Assembly (NCBI RefSeq): GCF_028207065.1
Contig: NZ_JAQLFP010000009.1
Coordinates: 1-64,000 of the forward strand
DNA: 64,000 nt
DNA from: Collinsella aerofaciens
GTDB taxonomy: Bacteria > Actinomycetota > Coriobacteriia > Coriobacteriales > Coriobacteriaceae
Reading direction: 5' to 3'
Under the pieces are notes generated by a model that was not told the origin of the DNA, searched no databases, and saw only the letters and a list, made by a program, of their open reading frames with translations. The translations under genes were made by a program, and so were the position numbers. Positions 25,004 through 33,683 of the stretch are shown one piece after another; position 1 is the stretch's first letter, and each line of letters starts with the position of its first letter.

Positions 25004-25441
25004 ATGAACGAGGGCTACACCAAGGTATTTGTTTCACTCGACGGTACTGAGCAGCAGGATTTTGTGCTCGCACGCGCCATCAAAGTCGCCGCGAACAACG
25101 GCGCTAAGCTGATCATCGGCCACGTCATCGATTCCACGGCACTCGAGAGCGCCGGTTCCTATCCGGTCGATCTGGTCAACGGCCTAGAGGAGGCATTTAA
25201 GAACTCCATCGCCAAGCAGCTCGAAGAGGCCAAGGCCAATCCCGATATTCCCGAGGTCGAGGTCATGATTCGCGCCGGCCGCATTCGCGAGACGCTCAAG
25301 GACGAGATGCTCGACGTGGTCAAGCCCGACCTGGTGCTCTGCGGCGCCCGCGGCCTGTCCTCGATCAAGTATGCGCTACTGGGTTCAATTTCGACGTTCC
25401 TGCTGCGCAATACGGACTGCGACATTTTGGTTGTGAAGTAG
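25004..25441 (+). CDS. Universal stress protein (UspA family)
   Basis: 145 aa, a single Usp domain. The N-terminal KVFVSLDGTEQQD and C-terminal LVLCGARGLSSIKYALLGSISTFLLRNTDCDILVVK match the fold; the nucleotide-binding signature G-x2-G-x9-G(S/T) appears as GARGLSSIKYALLGSIS in slightly altered form. It is probably a cytosolic stress-response protein. The ATG has AAGGAGG upstream. It is divergent from uppP, with a 249-bp gap in which I see no clear promoter. A long palindrome and a terminator follow. Confidence 0.92.
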   Translation: MNEGYTKVFVSLDGTEQQDFVLARAIKVAANNGAKLIIGHVIDSTALESAGSYPVDLVNGLEEAFKNSIAKQLEEAKANPDIPEVEVMIRAGRIRETLKDEMLDVVKPDLVLCGARGLSSIKYALLGSISTFLLRNTDCDILVVK

Positions 25442-25454
25442 CGTTGCTCCCACC

Positions 25455-25547
25455 GGCCGCGGGGCCTGCGGGGTTTCCACGGGCACGTCCTCGCCGCGTT
25501 GCGGCTGCGGGATGTGCCCTTAGGAAACCCCTCCCGGCCTCGCGGCC
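25455..25547. repeat. ~93-bp imperfect palindrome downstream of usp
   Basis: Outer arms GGCCGCGGGGCCTGCGGGG and CCCCTCCCGGCCTCGCGGCC, with inner arms GGTTTCC...GGAAACC and GGGCAC...GTGCCC. The centre is GCGTTGC. It lies 14 bp after the usp stop and upstream of a classical terminator. Confidence 0.7.
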
Positions 25548-25587
25548 TTCGCAGCCTTACTTCAGCGAGTTGGCTGATAAAAGATGG

Positions 25588-25620
25588 CGTGCCGCCCCGT
25601 TTGGGGCGGCACGTTTTGTT
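25588..25620 (+). terminator. Intrinsic terminator after usp
   Basis: CGTGCCGCCCC-GTTT-GGGGCGGCACG, then TTTTGTTT. Confidence 0.9.
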
Positions 25621-25664
25621 TGGGCTGCACGTTTTTGTTTTGGGAGATCCATTTGAGCCTCATA

Positions 25665-25730
25665 GTTATGTTCACGTTCGGGAACATAACGCCAGTTGCC
25701 TTAGCTAAGTTCACGTTCGGGAACATAGCC
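25665..25730. repeat. Two tandem copies of a TTCACGTTCGGGAACATA hairpin
   Basis: GTTATGTTC-ACGTTCG-GGAACATAAC (25665-25690) is a near-perfect hairpin. The core TTCACGTTCGGGAACATA recurs at 25710-25727 with partly altered flanks. Both sit just after the histidine-kinase stop (minus strand) and lack T-runs. They could be protein-binding sites or a weak terminator array. Confidence 0.6.
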
Positions 25731-25753
25731 GTCCGCAGCGCAAGACGGCCCGG

Positions 25754-26797
25754 CTACTCTAAGTATTGGAACTTGTTCGTCGAGAAGGCGAACGTTACGA
25801 CAAAGCCTTCGCCGGAGTCGGATGCCGCCGTGACGTCGATGCCCATCTTGGAGCATAGGCGCGCCACCAGGTAGAGGCCGATGCCCGTTGCGCGCTTGGT
25901 GGTGCGGCCGTTGTCGCCGGTAAAGCCCTTCTCGAACACGCGCGGCAGGTCTGCCGCACACACGCCGCAGCCGTTGTCCGCAACGGTGAGCTCGATGCGC
26001 TCGCTCGCCAGGCCCTCGTCCAGTAACGCGCCCGAAAACACGATCTTCGCGCCGTCCTCGCGCGCATATTTAATGCTGTTCTGAATGAGCTGGCCCAGGA
26101 TAAACTCGAGCCATTTTTCGTCGGTAAAGACCTCGAAGTCGAGGTTCTCGCACACCGGAGCCACGTGCGCCGCAATGAGCTCGCGCGCGTTGGCCTTAAT
26201 CGCACCCGTCACCAAGGTCTTAAGGTCCCAGCGGCGAATCAGGTAGTCGCGCTCCACGACTTCCGAGCGCGCGTAGTACAGCGCCTGGTCGATATAGCGT
26301 TCCACGCGAGCCAACTCGCGACCCAGGTCATCGACACGTGTTGGGTCATCTGCGCCGCCGTCGAGGTTTTCCAGAATCAGGTGAGCCGCCGCCAGGGGCA
26401 GCTTGGCCTCGTGGACCCAGCTCTCGATATAGTCGCGATAGTCTTCGGTCTGACGCCGGCCCTCGGCAACCTCGTCGCAGGCGGCTTTGCCCACCCGGCA
26501 CAGGACCTCGTACTCGAGCTCGCCCTCGGCATAGGTTGGGCATTGCACCATCTCCTGCACCCATGCGGGACTCTCGAGCTCCTCTGCCGCGCGCTCCAAC
26601 TGACGCAGAAAACGGCGACGGCGAGCGTACTCGATCACGATGCCGAGCATACCGAAGATAAAGGACACGCCAACCGCCACGACCACGATAGAAACGGGTG
26701 CGCCGGCGACCGTCAGCACAAAGCAGCTCAGCAGCACGCCGCACGTCCACACGGCGACGGGAAGCAGTGCATCTTTAAAGAACTTGCCAAACGACAT
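25754..26797 (-). CDS. Sensor histidine kinase, BceS-like intramembrane-sensing type
   Basis: 347 aa. Two membrane helices at about 10-55 with almost no outside loop, then a DHp helix with the phospho-acceptor His in SWVHEAKLPLAAA, and a HATPase_c domain (QNSIKYA, DNGCGV, ATGIGLYLVARL). The W-x-H-E-x-K-x-P H-box and short sensor match the BceS/VncS group, which usually senses cell-envelope stress through an ABC transporter. No Bce-type transporter is adjacent here, so the partner is elsewhere or absent. It follows its response regulator by 9 bp. Confidence 0.9.
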   Translation of the reverse strand: MSFGKFFKDALLPVAVWTCGVLLSCFVLTVAGAPVSIVVVAVGVSFIFGMLGIVIEYARRRRFLRQLERAAEELESPAWVQEMVQCPTYAEGELEYEVLCRVGKAACDEVAEGRRQTEDYRDYIESWVHEAKLPLAAAHLILENLDGGADDPTRVDDLGRELARVERYIDQALYYARSEVVERDYLIRRWDLKTLVTGAIKANARELIAAHVAPVCENLDFEVFTDEKWLEFILGQLIQNSIKYAREDGAKIVFSGALLDEGLASERIELTVADNGCGVCAADLPRVFEKGFTGDNGRTTKRATGIGLYLVARLCSKMGIDVTAASDSGEGFVVTFAFSTNKFQYLE

Positions 26798-26806
26798 AGC
26801 CGGCCC

Positions 26807-27478
26807 CTAGACCGAATAGCCTTGGCCGCGATGCGTCGTCAAATACCCCTTGATGCCGATTTTTTCGAGCGTGGTGCGCAGGCGGTTGATGTTGACGGTG
26901 AGCGTATTGTCGTCCACGAAGGCGTCGGAGTCCCACAGGTCCTGCATGATGGCCGAGCGCGAGACGATCTTGCCCGCGCGGCTCAGGAGCAGCGAGAGAA
27001 TGCGCAGCTCATTTTTGGTGAGCTCGGTGCTGTCGCCGGTCGCCGTGTTGGTGACCATAGAGCGGGCGAGGTCGAGCTCCAGCCCCTTGTGGACGAGCGT
27101 GCTGCGCTCGCCTGACGCCGCGGTGCGACGCAGCAGTGCGTTGATGCGCGCCACGAGCACGCGCGCGCTATAGGGCTTGGGAACAAAGTCGTCCGCGCCG
27201 AGCGTCATGGCCATGACCTCGTCGATCTCGGTCGTGCGCGAGGTGAGGACGATGATGGGGACCTCGGATTCGCGGCGAACCTCGTGGCAGATATGCTGGC
27301 CGTCCTTGACGGGAAGCGTGAGGTCGAGCAGCACCAGGTCGGGCGCGGCGGCGAGAATATCGCGCGAGACATGCTCGAACGATTCGCAGGCCTCGATTTC
27401 AAACCCGGCGCGGGCAAGGATGTCGACAAGCTCACGACGAATGGGCTCGTCGTCCTCAACGATATAGATTAGCGCCAT
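26807..27478 (-). CDS. OmpR/PhoB-family response regulator (BceR-like)
   Basis: 223 aa from the ATG at 27478 with GGGGAG upstream; more upstream residues in frame are not expected to be coding. Receiver domain: IYIVEDDEPIRREL (acidic pocket), phospho-Asp in LVLLDLTLPVKDG, T in LTSR, and Lys in VPKPYS. The C-terminal winged helix ends YLTTHRGQGYSV. With the adjacent kinase it forms a two-component system, probably for envelope or peptide stress. Targets are unknown. The pair shares one transcript. Confidence 0.92.
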   Translation of the reverse strand: MALIYIVEDDEPIRRELVDILARAGFEIEACESFEHVSRDILAAAPDLVLLDLTLPVKDGQHICHEVRRESEVPIIVLTSRTTEIDEVMAMTLGADDFVPKPYSARVLVARINALLRRTAASGERSTLVHKGLELDLARSMVTNTATGDSTELTKNELRILSLLLSRAGKIVSRSAIMQDLWDSDAFVDDNTLTVNINRLRTTLEKIGIKGYLTTHRGQGYSV

Positions 27479-27657
27479 GGATTCCGCTCCCCTCTTGATT
27501 GTCTTGCCACCATTATGGCTGCGAAACTGCAGGTGCGCGCCACGCACGTCGCCAAGGTGACAGAATTGTTCGCGAGCGGGGGCGTTTTGTCCGCCTCGCA
27601 CTCGCAGCGGTGGCGGGAACCAAAATGATTCTTTAATCCCCGTCCCAGAATAATCAT

Positions 27658-28365
27658 TTAGCGGCGGGCGCGAAGCTTTTCGTAGCCGTCGACAAAGAAG
27701 GCGACCGTGGCGGCGTCGGCCTCGGCGGCATCCGTCTCGGTTGCGGGGACCACGCCGTGCTCGTCGCTCACCAGGAACAGCGCGCCCTTAAGCTGCGCGG
27801 GAATATCTACGCGCGTGACCGGGATGCCCTTGGTCTGGGCCAGCTGCTCGATGAGCGTCGCCGTGCCGCACAGGCACTCGTCCGCCGGCGCCACAAAGGC
27901 GAGTTCGCCGTTGTTGACGGCGGCGAGCAGCTCGGGCGCCACGCCGGTCTCGTCGGCTTCGGAGCGGGCCTCGGCGGAGCGGGCACGCAGCGCCTTGGCC
28001 GACGTATCGGCGAGCGGCTCGTACTCCCCCACTGTCATGGCGGCGTTGCCGTTGATGTCGATCACCAGCATGAGCACACCGTCGTGTGCGGTGTAATCGC
28101 CCTCGGCTAGCGACCACTCAACGTGCTGCTTGGCCCAGCTGAGCATGTTATGGGTAAGTAGCTCGCCCTGCACCAGGCGCTCGGACAGCGCGCGGATGTG
28201 GCGGTTGAGCATGGGCACCTTTTTATTGGACATGCGCCAACGGCAGACAAGCGCGGGCTTGTCGAGCGTGAACTTCTCGACCGCCTCCTGATTGGCGCAA
28301 AAGTCCTCGTACGCACGCTGATCCTCGGCATTGCCAAACAGCTCGGCATCATCAATCTGGGGCAT
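27658..28365 (-). CDS. Hypothetical protein (possible remote class IV aminotransferase-like fold)
   Basis: 235 aa from the ATG at 28365, with AAAGG upstream. I do not recognise the family. The protein is soluble and acidic. Some stretches recall PLP class IV enzymes: LVCRWRMSNKKVPMLNRHIR near residues 40-60 and ADECLCGTATLIEQLAQTKG near 165, where class IV proteins have an E-x-F-L-x-GT segment. No catalytic lysine is evident, so a catalytic role is doubtful. It stands alone between the two-component genes and purH and has its own start region after a terminator. Confidence 0.6.
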   Translation of the reverse strand: MPQIDDAELFGNAEDQRAYEDFCANQEAVEKFTLDKPALVCRWRMSNKKVPMLNRHIRALSERLVQGELLTHNMLSWAKQHVEWSLAEGDYTAHDGVLMLVIDINGNAAMTVGEYEPLADTSAKALRARSAEARSEADETGVAPELLAAVNNGELAFVAPADECLCGTATLIEQLAQTKGIPVTRVDIPAQLKGALFLVSDEHGVVPATETDAAEADAATVAFFVDGYEKLRARR

Positions 28366-28405
28366 GGTTGTACCTTTCGTGTTAGTCATTCCGTCCTCTT
28401 ATACC

Positions 28406-28442
28406 AAAAAGACGGCCCTCCAAACGGAGCAGCCGTCTTTTG
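28406..28442 (-). terminator. Intrinsic terminator after purH
   Basis: AAAAGACGGC and GCCGTCTTTTT pair on the minus strand, with a 15-nt loop and a 3' T-run. Confidence 0.8.
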
Positions 28443-28482
28443 CAGAGATTATTTTGACGATATGGTCAGGCGACCGAACAGT

Positions 28483-28611
28483 TTAATGGGATAGAGAAAC
28501 ATCCCATTAAGGGTTTTCCAAGTGCCCGAGATTGCCCCGAAAGAGGAGCGCCGCGTACTAAATGTACGCAGGCGACGGTTTGAGGGGCAAGGTCGGGTGC
28601 TTGGGAAAGCC
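28483..28611. repeat. Two hairpins behind purH: a 28-bp one and a ~100-bp imperfect palindrome
   Basis: 28483-28510 is TTAATGGGAT-AGAGAAAC-ATCCCATTAA (perfect 10-bp stem). 28512-28611 folds GGTTTTCCAAGTGCCCGAG with CTTGGTCGGG-like partner arms (CTTGGGAAAGCC at the right end); GATTGCCCC pairs with GGGGCAAGG, and the inner stem is GCGTAC-TAAAT-GTACGC. The palindrome begins 1 bp from the purH stop. Its plan matches 20510-20638 and 25455-25547. Confidence 0.7.
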
Positions 28612-28612
28612 T

Positions 28613-30220
28613 CTAGTGCCTAAAATGCCTAGCTCCGGTGAAGACCATCGCAATACCATGCTCGTTGCAGGCCTGGATGCTCTCGTCGTCGCGCTTGGAG
28701 CCGCCGGGCTGAATGATGCAGGTCACGCCGTGCGCGGCAAGCACGTCGACGTTGTCGCGGAACGGGAAGAACGCGTCGCTTGCGCAGGCAAAGCCGCCCT
28801 TCTCCACGCCCTCGCGTTCGCAGAAGTCCTCAGCACGCTCGCAGGCCAGCAACGCGGAATCCACGCGGTTGGGCTGACCGGGGCCCATGCCAATGCCGGC
28901 CTTACCCTTGGAGACCAGGATGGCGTTGGACTTGACGCCCTTGCAGACCTTCCAGGCAAACTCGAGCTCGGCCATCTCGGCGTCGGTGGGCTTGCGGTCG
29001 GTGGGGAACGTAAAGGTCGCGGGGTCCTCGGTCACGTGGTCGACTTCCTGCACCAGCATGCCGCCGTCGATGGAGCGCAGCTCCACATGGGCACCGTGGT
29101 CCACGCCGCCGGTAGCCAGCACGCGCAGGTTGGGGCGCTTGGCCATGCGCTCGAGCGCCTCGGCGGTATAGCTCGGGGCGATGATGACCTCGACGAACTG
29201 CTTGTTCTGGTCGGCGAAGTGCTCAACCAGCTCAAAGGGAACTTCGCGGTTGCAGGCGATGATGCCGCCGAAGGCGCTCTTGGGATCGCAGGCAAAGGCG
29301 CGATCGTAGGCGGCCGTGATGTCCTCGGCAACGGCGGAACCGCAGGGGTTCTGATGCTTGAGGATCACGCAGGCCGGCTCGTCGAACTCGCGGACCAGGT
29401 TCCAAGCGGCGTCGGCATCCAGATAGTTGTTGTAGCTGAGCGGCTTGCCCTGGATCTGCTCGGAGCCCACGAGCGGGAACTGCGAGCTCGCGGTGTTCTC
29501 GCAGCCCTCGGCAAAACGATAGACCGTGGCCTTCTGCTGTGGGTTCTCGCCATAGCGCAGGTCGTCGACCTTTTCCAGCGAAATCTCGAGCTTGGCAGAG
29601 GTGTCCGCCACGTCGCTTGCCTGGGCGGCAAGCCAACGGGAGATAGCCGTATCGTAGGCGGCGGTAGTCTGGTAGACCTTCACCTGCAGGCGACGACGGG
29701 TGGCAAGCGTGGTGCAGCCGCCGGTCTCGCGCATCTCGGCAAGGACAGCGTCGTAGTCGGCCGGGTCAGAGATGACGGTAACGCTCGCAGCGTTCTTAGC
29801 GGCGGAGCGCAGCATGGAGGGACCGCCAATGTCGATGTGCTCGATGGCATCCGCAAAGGTGACCTCGGGGTTGGCGACGGTCTTCTCGAACTCGTACAGG
29901 TTGACGACGACCAGGTCGATCAGCTTAATGCCGTGCTGGGCGGCCTCCTGCATGTGCTGCTCGGAATCGCGGCGGGCCAGCAGCGCGCCGTGAACCTTGG
30001 GGTGCAGGGTCTTAACGCGGCCGTCCATCATCTCGGGATAGCCCGTGAACTCCTCGATGGGGGTTACGGGAACGCCCGCGTCCTCGATGGCACGAGCCGT
30101 GCCGCCCGTAGAGATGATCTCGACGCCAAAGTCATCGACCAGCGTCCGTGCGAAATCGACGACGCCCGTCTTATCGGTAACCGAGATCAACGCGCGCGCG
30201 ATCTTCACATCAGATCCCAT
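28613..30220 (-). CDS. purH: Bifunctional AICAR transformylase / IMP cyclohydrolase
   Basis: 535 aa, full length. It does the last two steps of IMP synthesis. The N-terminal MGS-like cyclohydrolase domain has [19 protein letters not shown] and [17 protein letters not shown]; the C-terminal transformylase has [24 protein letters not shown] and [10 protein letters not shown]. GKGQxxR/GxGPGQ-type residues appear as [14 protein letters not shown]. The ATG has AGGAGG upstream. It is a single gene, not in a pur operon here. No purine riboswitch is obvious in the 277-bp leader region. Confidence 0.97.
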   Translation of the reverse strand: MGSDVKIARALISVTDKTGVVDFARTLVDDFGVEIISTGGTARAIEDAGVPVTPIEEFTGYPEMMDGRVKTLHPKVHGALLARRDSEQHMQEAAQHGIKLIDLVVVNLYEFEKTVANPEVTFADAIEHIDIGGPSMLRSAAKNAASVTVISDPADYDAVLAEMRETGGCTTLATRRRLQVKVYQTTAAYDTAISRWLAAQASDVADTSAKLEISLEKVDDLRYGENPQQKATVYRFAEGCENTASSQFPLVGSEQIQGKPLSYNNYLDADAAWNLVREFDEPACVILKHQNPCGSAVAEDITAAYDRAFACDPKSAFGGIIACNREVPFELVEHFADQNKQFVEVIIAPSYTAEALERMAKRPNLRVLATGGVDHGAHVELRSIDGGMLVQEVDHVTEDPATFTFPTDRKPTDAEMAELEFAWKVCKGVKSNAILVSKGKAGIGMGPGQPNRVDSALLACERAEDFCEREGVEKGGFACASDAFFPFRDNVDVLAAHGVTCIIQPGGSKRDDESIQACNEHGIAMVFTGARHFRH

Positions 30221-30497
30221 GCAGTCCTCCTGTCTGGTACGCCGCCGTGCTCTGTGAGTCGGTGATACGTCGATCTGCAGCGCTCGCGCAGCGGCATTGA
30301 AAATACTGATTCAATGTAGCGCATCGAGCGCATCGATGCACCCCGCAACGGGCGCATGTGCAGAAAAAGTTTGCGAGCAGAGGGGATGGGCACGGCACCG
30401 GGCACGGTGAGTTCATGGAACACAGGGGCACCATAATTAGATGCCAATAGCGTGGTAGAACTGTGCTCGATATGCATCCGCAAAAGAAAGAGGCACC

Positions 30498-31139
30498 ATG
30501 GTCTCGCGGGTTCTCTACCGACCGTTTGATACCGAAGACTTCGACGCCATCGCGCTGATTCTGCAGCAGCTTTGGCATAACAATTCGGATAACGATGAGT
30601 ACAACCGCCTTGAGGCCGCATGCGACCTCGCCTATTGCCTTTCGTCCTCGACGTTTTCGCAGGTTGCGGTAATTGACGGCGAGGCGCGCGGCATTGCGCT
30701 TGCACGCGCAGGACAGAGCCCCGGCGTCACTATCAACGAGCATTGGATGGATACCGAACGCGCGTTGCTGTCGCAGATGCGCGAACTGGAGCCCGATGCC
30801 TGCGCCGAGTATCTCTCGTTTGTGCGCGCAACCATCCGAACCAACAACCGCCTGCTCGAGAGCAGCCCATTGCCGCACGACAACGAAGTCACGCTGCTCG
30901 CCGTCGATCCCGATGTCCATGGCCTGGGCGTTGGCTCGGTGTTGCTCGATGCCGCTGTCTCGTACCTTTCCTCGCGCGGGGCGACAAGGGCGCACCTGTA
31001 CACCGACTCCAACTGTTCGTGGAAGTTCTACGAGCTGCACGGCTTTAAGCGCACGGCCACGCACCGCGCCAACCGCGAAGAGCGTCGTCACGACATGCCG
31101 CGTGAAAGCTTTCTCTACGAACTCGACCTAACAGCCTAG
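30498..31139 (+). CDS. GNAT-family N-acetyltransferase
   Basis: 213 aa. The GNAT core is VTLLAVDPDVHGLGVGSVLLDAAVSYLSSRGA (motif A, acetyl-CoA loop H-G-L-G-V-G) and the following LYTDSNCSWKFYELHGFKR (motif B). The N-terminal ~70 residues (RPFDTEDFDAIALILQQLW) are also typical. The substrate cannot be told from sequence; relatives modify small molecules or protein N-termini. The ATG has AAAGAGG upstream. It is divergent from purH; a shared AT-rich segment (ATAATTAGATG) near 30431 may hold promoters in both directions. Confidence 0.88.
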   Translation: MVSRVLYRPFDTEDFDAIALILQQLWHNNSDNDEYNRLEAACDLAYCLSSSTFSQVAVIDGEARGIALARAGQSPGVTINEHWMDTERALLSQMRELEPDACAEYLSFVRATIRTNNRLLESSPLPHDNEVTLLAVDPDVHGLGVGSVLLDAAVSYLSSRGATRAHLYTDSNCSWKFYELHGFKRTATHRANREERRHDMPRESFLYELDLTA

Positions 31140-31157
31140 CCCAAGCAGCCACACCTG

Positions 31158-31224
31158 GTCATTTAAGAACGTCCCCAATGACTGATCCCCAACAACTAGT
31201 CATTTAAGTCTGTCCCCAATGAGT
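31158..31224. repeat. Two GGGAC-core hairpins of AGTCATT type, in tandem
   Basis: 31158-31182 carries GTCATT-TAAGAACGTCCCC-AATGAC. 31198-31224 carries AGTCATTTAAGTCTGTCCCC and AATGAGT, with one stem mismatch. They sit 19 bp after the GNAT stop. Confidence 0.75.
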
Positions 31225-31249
31225 GGCCTAGGGGGTTTGTAGATAGCCC

Positions 31250-31477
31250 TGGTCAAAAAACATCAAATATGAGTACTGTTACCTTTTTAGTAGCAGCGAT
31301 TTGGGGCATTTTTGATGCTTATAGGCATGACGACCAGCTGCACGAGCTGACATAACTCCCCAAATGTTCAATAAAATGGGCTCCTAACGAGAAGTACTCT
31401 CATTAGGAGCCCATTATTATGTGCAAACATATGTGACCAACGCAGCAACAGTACTCATATTTGGCATTTTTTGTCCA
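31250..31477. repeat. 228-bp non-coding element with 33-bp terminal inverted repeats (copy 2)
   Basis: The ends at 31250-31282 and 31445-31477 match each other in inverted orientation at about 28 of 33 positions, and match copy 1 (41-256); CAAATATGAGTACTGTT is common to all four ends apart from small differences. The inner CTGTTAC-N7-GTAGCAG hairpin and the word TTGATGCTTA (31312-31321) are also shared. This copy has an added strong hairpin at 31375-31413. No ORF is credible inside. Confidence 0.7.
31375..31413. terminator. Terminator-like hairpin inside the TIR element
   Basis: AATGGGCTCCTAA pairs perfectly with TTAGGAGCCCATT, with a 13-nt loop, then ATTATTATG. It may terminate a transcript that starts inside the element. 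Confidence 0.6.
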
Positions 31478-31591
31478 CTGTCCCTTGCGCGAAGGTCCGC
31501 AGCGGAAAGTTTGACCCGTTTCGATGCACAAAAATGGGATGAATCTTCCCTGGCAACCGCCCAGAAAGATCCACCCCAAAGCAAGCGCTCG

Positions 31592-33538
31592 CTAGAACGT
31601 TCCGCCGCCGCCTCCGCCGACGCCGCCACCGCCGCCACCGGAAAAGCCGCCGCCGCTGCCGCCGCTCGAGCTATCGGAACTCGAAGCCAGCTCGCGGATG
31701 GTCTCGTGATACACCTCGTTGAACGAATCGAGCGGAGACTCGTTGCCGTAGTGATGGTAATACCACCAGTAGCAGGGGTAGTTGTCGTAGAAATCGTCGC
31801 TGTTGCGCAGATCCGCAGGCACGGCCTCGGCCAGCTGTCGCAGCACTTCTTTCGAAACGCCCAGGGCAACGCCCATCACCAGCAGTTTGTTCCACAAGAT
31901 TAGGTCGCTGGGGATAGCCTCCTTCAGGCGCGTAAAGTCCTCGAGCCAATGCTTGAGCGCCTTGCAGCGAGCCGCCACCTCGGCGCCCTCCGGCGTGTAA
32001 CGGCGGAAGGTGCAGCTCAGGACAAAGCCCACGATCGTAACGGGGATCGAGATCATAGCGGCACCGACGTTGGCATCCGCAAAGTCGGTATAGAACAGAG
32101 AGCCCAGAATGCCAAAGACAATGATGATGCCGAGAACCAGGCCGGCCACCATCGCGATAGTGCCATCCGATGCAATAAGCTCGCGCGCCTCCAGCTTGCC
32201 CTTAACTGTGCTCTGATAGTCCTCGAGCTTGTCGCCAACAGATGTGGTGCGCTCGCTAGCGTACTCCTCCAACTCGCTAAACGTGCGCGAACGGACTCCG
32301 TCCTTATCGGGCTTAACGCCAGCAAAGAAGACCTTGAGCACGTCGCGATCGATGCCGTCCTTCTTGGCAGCCTTCCAGGCCTCGTCGGTCACTGTGATGC
32401 GATACGTCTGCTCCTCTTTTTCGCGACGGAGCAGACCCTTCTTCTTGGTCTCGGTCGCTTCTTCCAGCTTGATCACGCGGTCGTCGGTGAGCTTCATAAG
32501 TGTGGCGATATATGCCTGATCGGGCACGTCGTTCCAGCTCATGAGAGCTGCAAGCACCGCGGGATGGTCGGCCGAGGGCACATCGCGGAAGTACTCGTCC
32601 TGGAAGAGTGGCTTGGGCTTGGGCCTGCGCAGCTTAAGCATCACGATCACACCGGTATAGGCAACCGCCACGACAACACACACCACGGCAATCGCGCCGG
32701 CAACCGCACGCGCGTGCTCACGGCGAGCGTTGGCCTCGTCGGCCCATTCCTTCTCTTCGCTCAGAATCGTCGACATGCGCTCTTCGCTCGAGGCGGCGAG
32801 CTGCGGCACCCAGTCGTTGGGGAAGGCGATGCGTGCCTCGGCGAATTCTCCCTCATGCACGCAGGGAATGGTATAGGTGACCATGGGCTCGTCCGCATCG
32901 AGTGACACGTCGCCCGTCAGCGGGCCGTGGCCCCATGCGCGGAAGTTATCGCCCTTGACGGCGGCCGTCCCGGCAGCGGCATTTGCAAAGTAGACTTCCA
33001 TCTCGACGTCATCGGAGTCCGCAGACCAGCCGTCACCCACAAATTTCCAGTAGAGCTCGGCGGTATCGGCCCAGTTCATAACCGCACCGGTCATGGAATA
33101 ACTCACGTAGTAGATTGCGCTGTCGCCGCTCTCGTGAGGGCTGAACACCTTAATCTTTACGCCGTCGTCGGACTGTTCCACCGTGTAAACGCCGTCGTCG
33201 CCTTTGTTTGCGCTGTCGACCTTGTTAAACGCAGTGTCGTCTTCCTCGACGCTTAGCACATTGACGACCACCGAGCCGCCTTGCTGGTTAGAGCCTGTAT
33301 TGATATCCCAATACACGCCGTTGATGTCGTCGTCGAAATCGAACTGGCGTCCCTCGACAACGGTCAGCGAGCCATCGGCCTCAACCGTGGCGCCGATGTA
33401 GGTTTGGCTCATGGAGTAGCCGTCGGCGTGCGCGGCGGCAGGCAGCAGCAACAACGCAAGCGCGACGAGTGCGCAGACGGAAGCGAATCGCGCAAACAGG
33501 CGGCGCTGCCGACAGGGCTGGGCAACGGGGGCGTTCAT
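31592..33538 (-). CDS. DUF2207-domain membrane protein with Gly-rich C-terminus
   Basis: 648 aa from the ATG at 33538 with AAAGGA upstream. A signal peptide (FARFASVCALVALALLLLPAAAHA) precedes an extracytoplasmic DUF2207 domain (DGSLTVVEGRQFDFDDDINGVYW). A membrane helix near residue 280 (AVAGAIAVVCVVVAVAYTGV) leads to a cytosolic part, then two more helices near 460-505, and the tail ends in a Gly/Ser run terminating GGGGGGTF. This is the YciQ-like layout seen widely in bacteria; function unknown. It is single-gene, with a long upstream gap (33539-34046). Confidence 0.88.
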   Translation of the reverse strand: MNAPVAQPCRQRRLFARFASVCALVALALLLLPAAAHADGYSMSQTYIGATVEADGSLTVVEGRQFDFDDDINGVYWDINTGSNQQGGSVVVNVLSVEEDDTAFNKVDSANKGDDGVYTVEQSDDGVKIKVFSPHESGDSAIYYVSYSMTGAVMNWADTAELYWKFVGDGWSADSDDVEMEVYFANAAAGTAAVKGDNFRAWGHGPLTGDVSLDADEPMVTYTIPCVHEGEFAEARIAFPNDWVPQLAASSEERMSTILSEEKEWADEANARREHARAVAGAIAVVCVVVAVAYTGVIVMLKLRRPKPKPLFQDEYFRDVPSADHPAVLAALMSWNDVPDQAYIATLMKLTDDRVIKLEEATETKKKGLLRREKEEQTYRITVTDEAWKAAKKDGIDRDVLKVFFAGVKPDKDGVRSRTFSELEEYASERTTSVGDKLEDYQSTVKGKLEARELIASDGTIAMVAGLVLGIIIVFGILGSLFYTDFADANVGAAMISIPVTIVGFVLSCTFRRYTPEGAEVAARCKALKHWLEDFTRLKEAIPSDLILWNKLLVMGVALGVSKEVLRQLAEAVPADLRNSDDFYDNYPCYWWYYHHYGNESPLDSFNEVYHETIRELASSSDSSSGGSGGGFSGGGGGGVGGGGGGTF

Positions 33539-33650
33539 AGGCACATCCTTTGTCTGTGGTACCAGTAGCGTCATTGTCCCACGTTTGCGGGCTCATGTGA
33601 CGAACATCTAGGCCAGCGGAGTATCAAACGGGACGAAAGTCACGTCCACG

Positions 33651-33683
33651 GCCGGCACTTGGGGACGTTCCTTATCTGCCGGC
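33651..33683. repeat. GGGAC-core hairpin, GCCGGCA stem type
   Basis: GCCGGCA-CTTGGGGACGTTCCTTATC-TGCCGGC. A degenerate second unit (AGTCTGGGACACTCC) follows. Confidence 0.75.

Noticed and set aside
30221..30497. Purine riboswitch or PurR box in front of purH
   Set aside because: No recognisable aptamer core or PurBox was seen on the minus strand.
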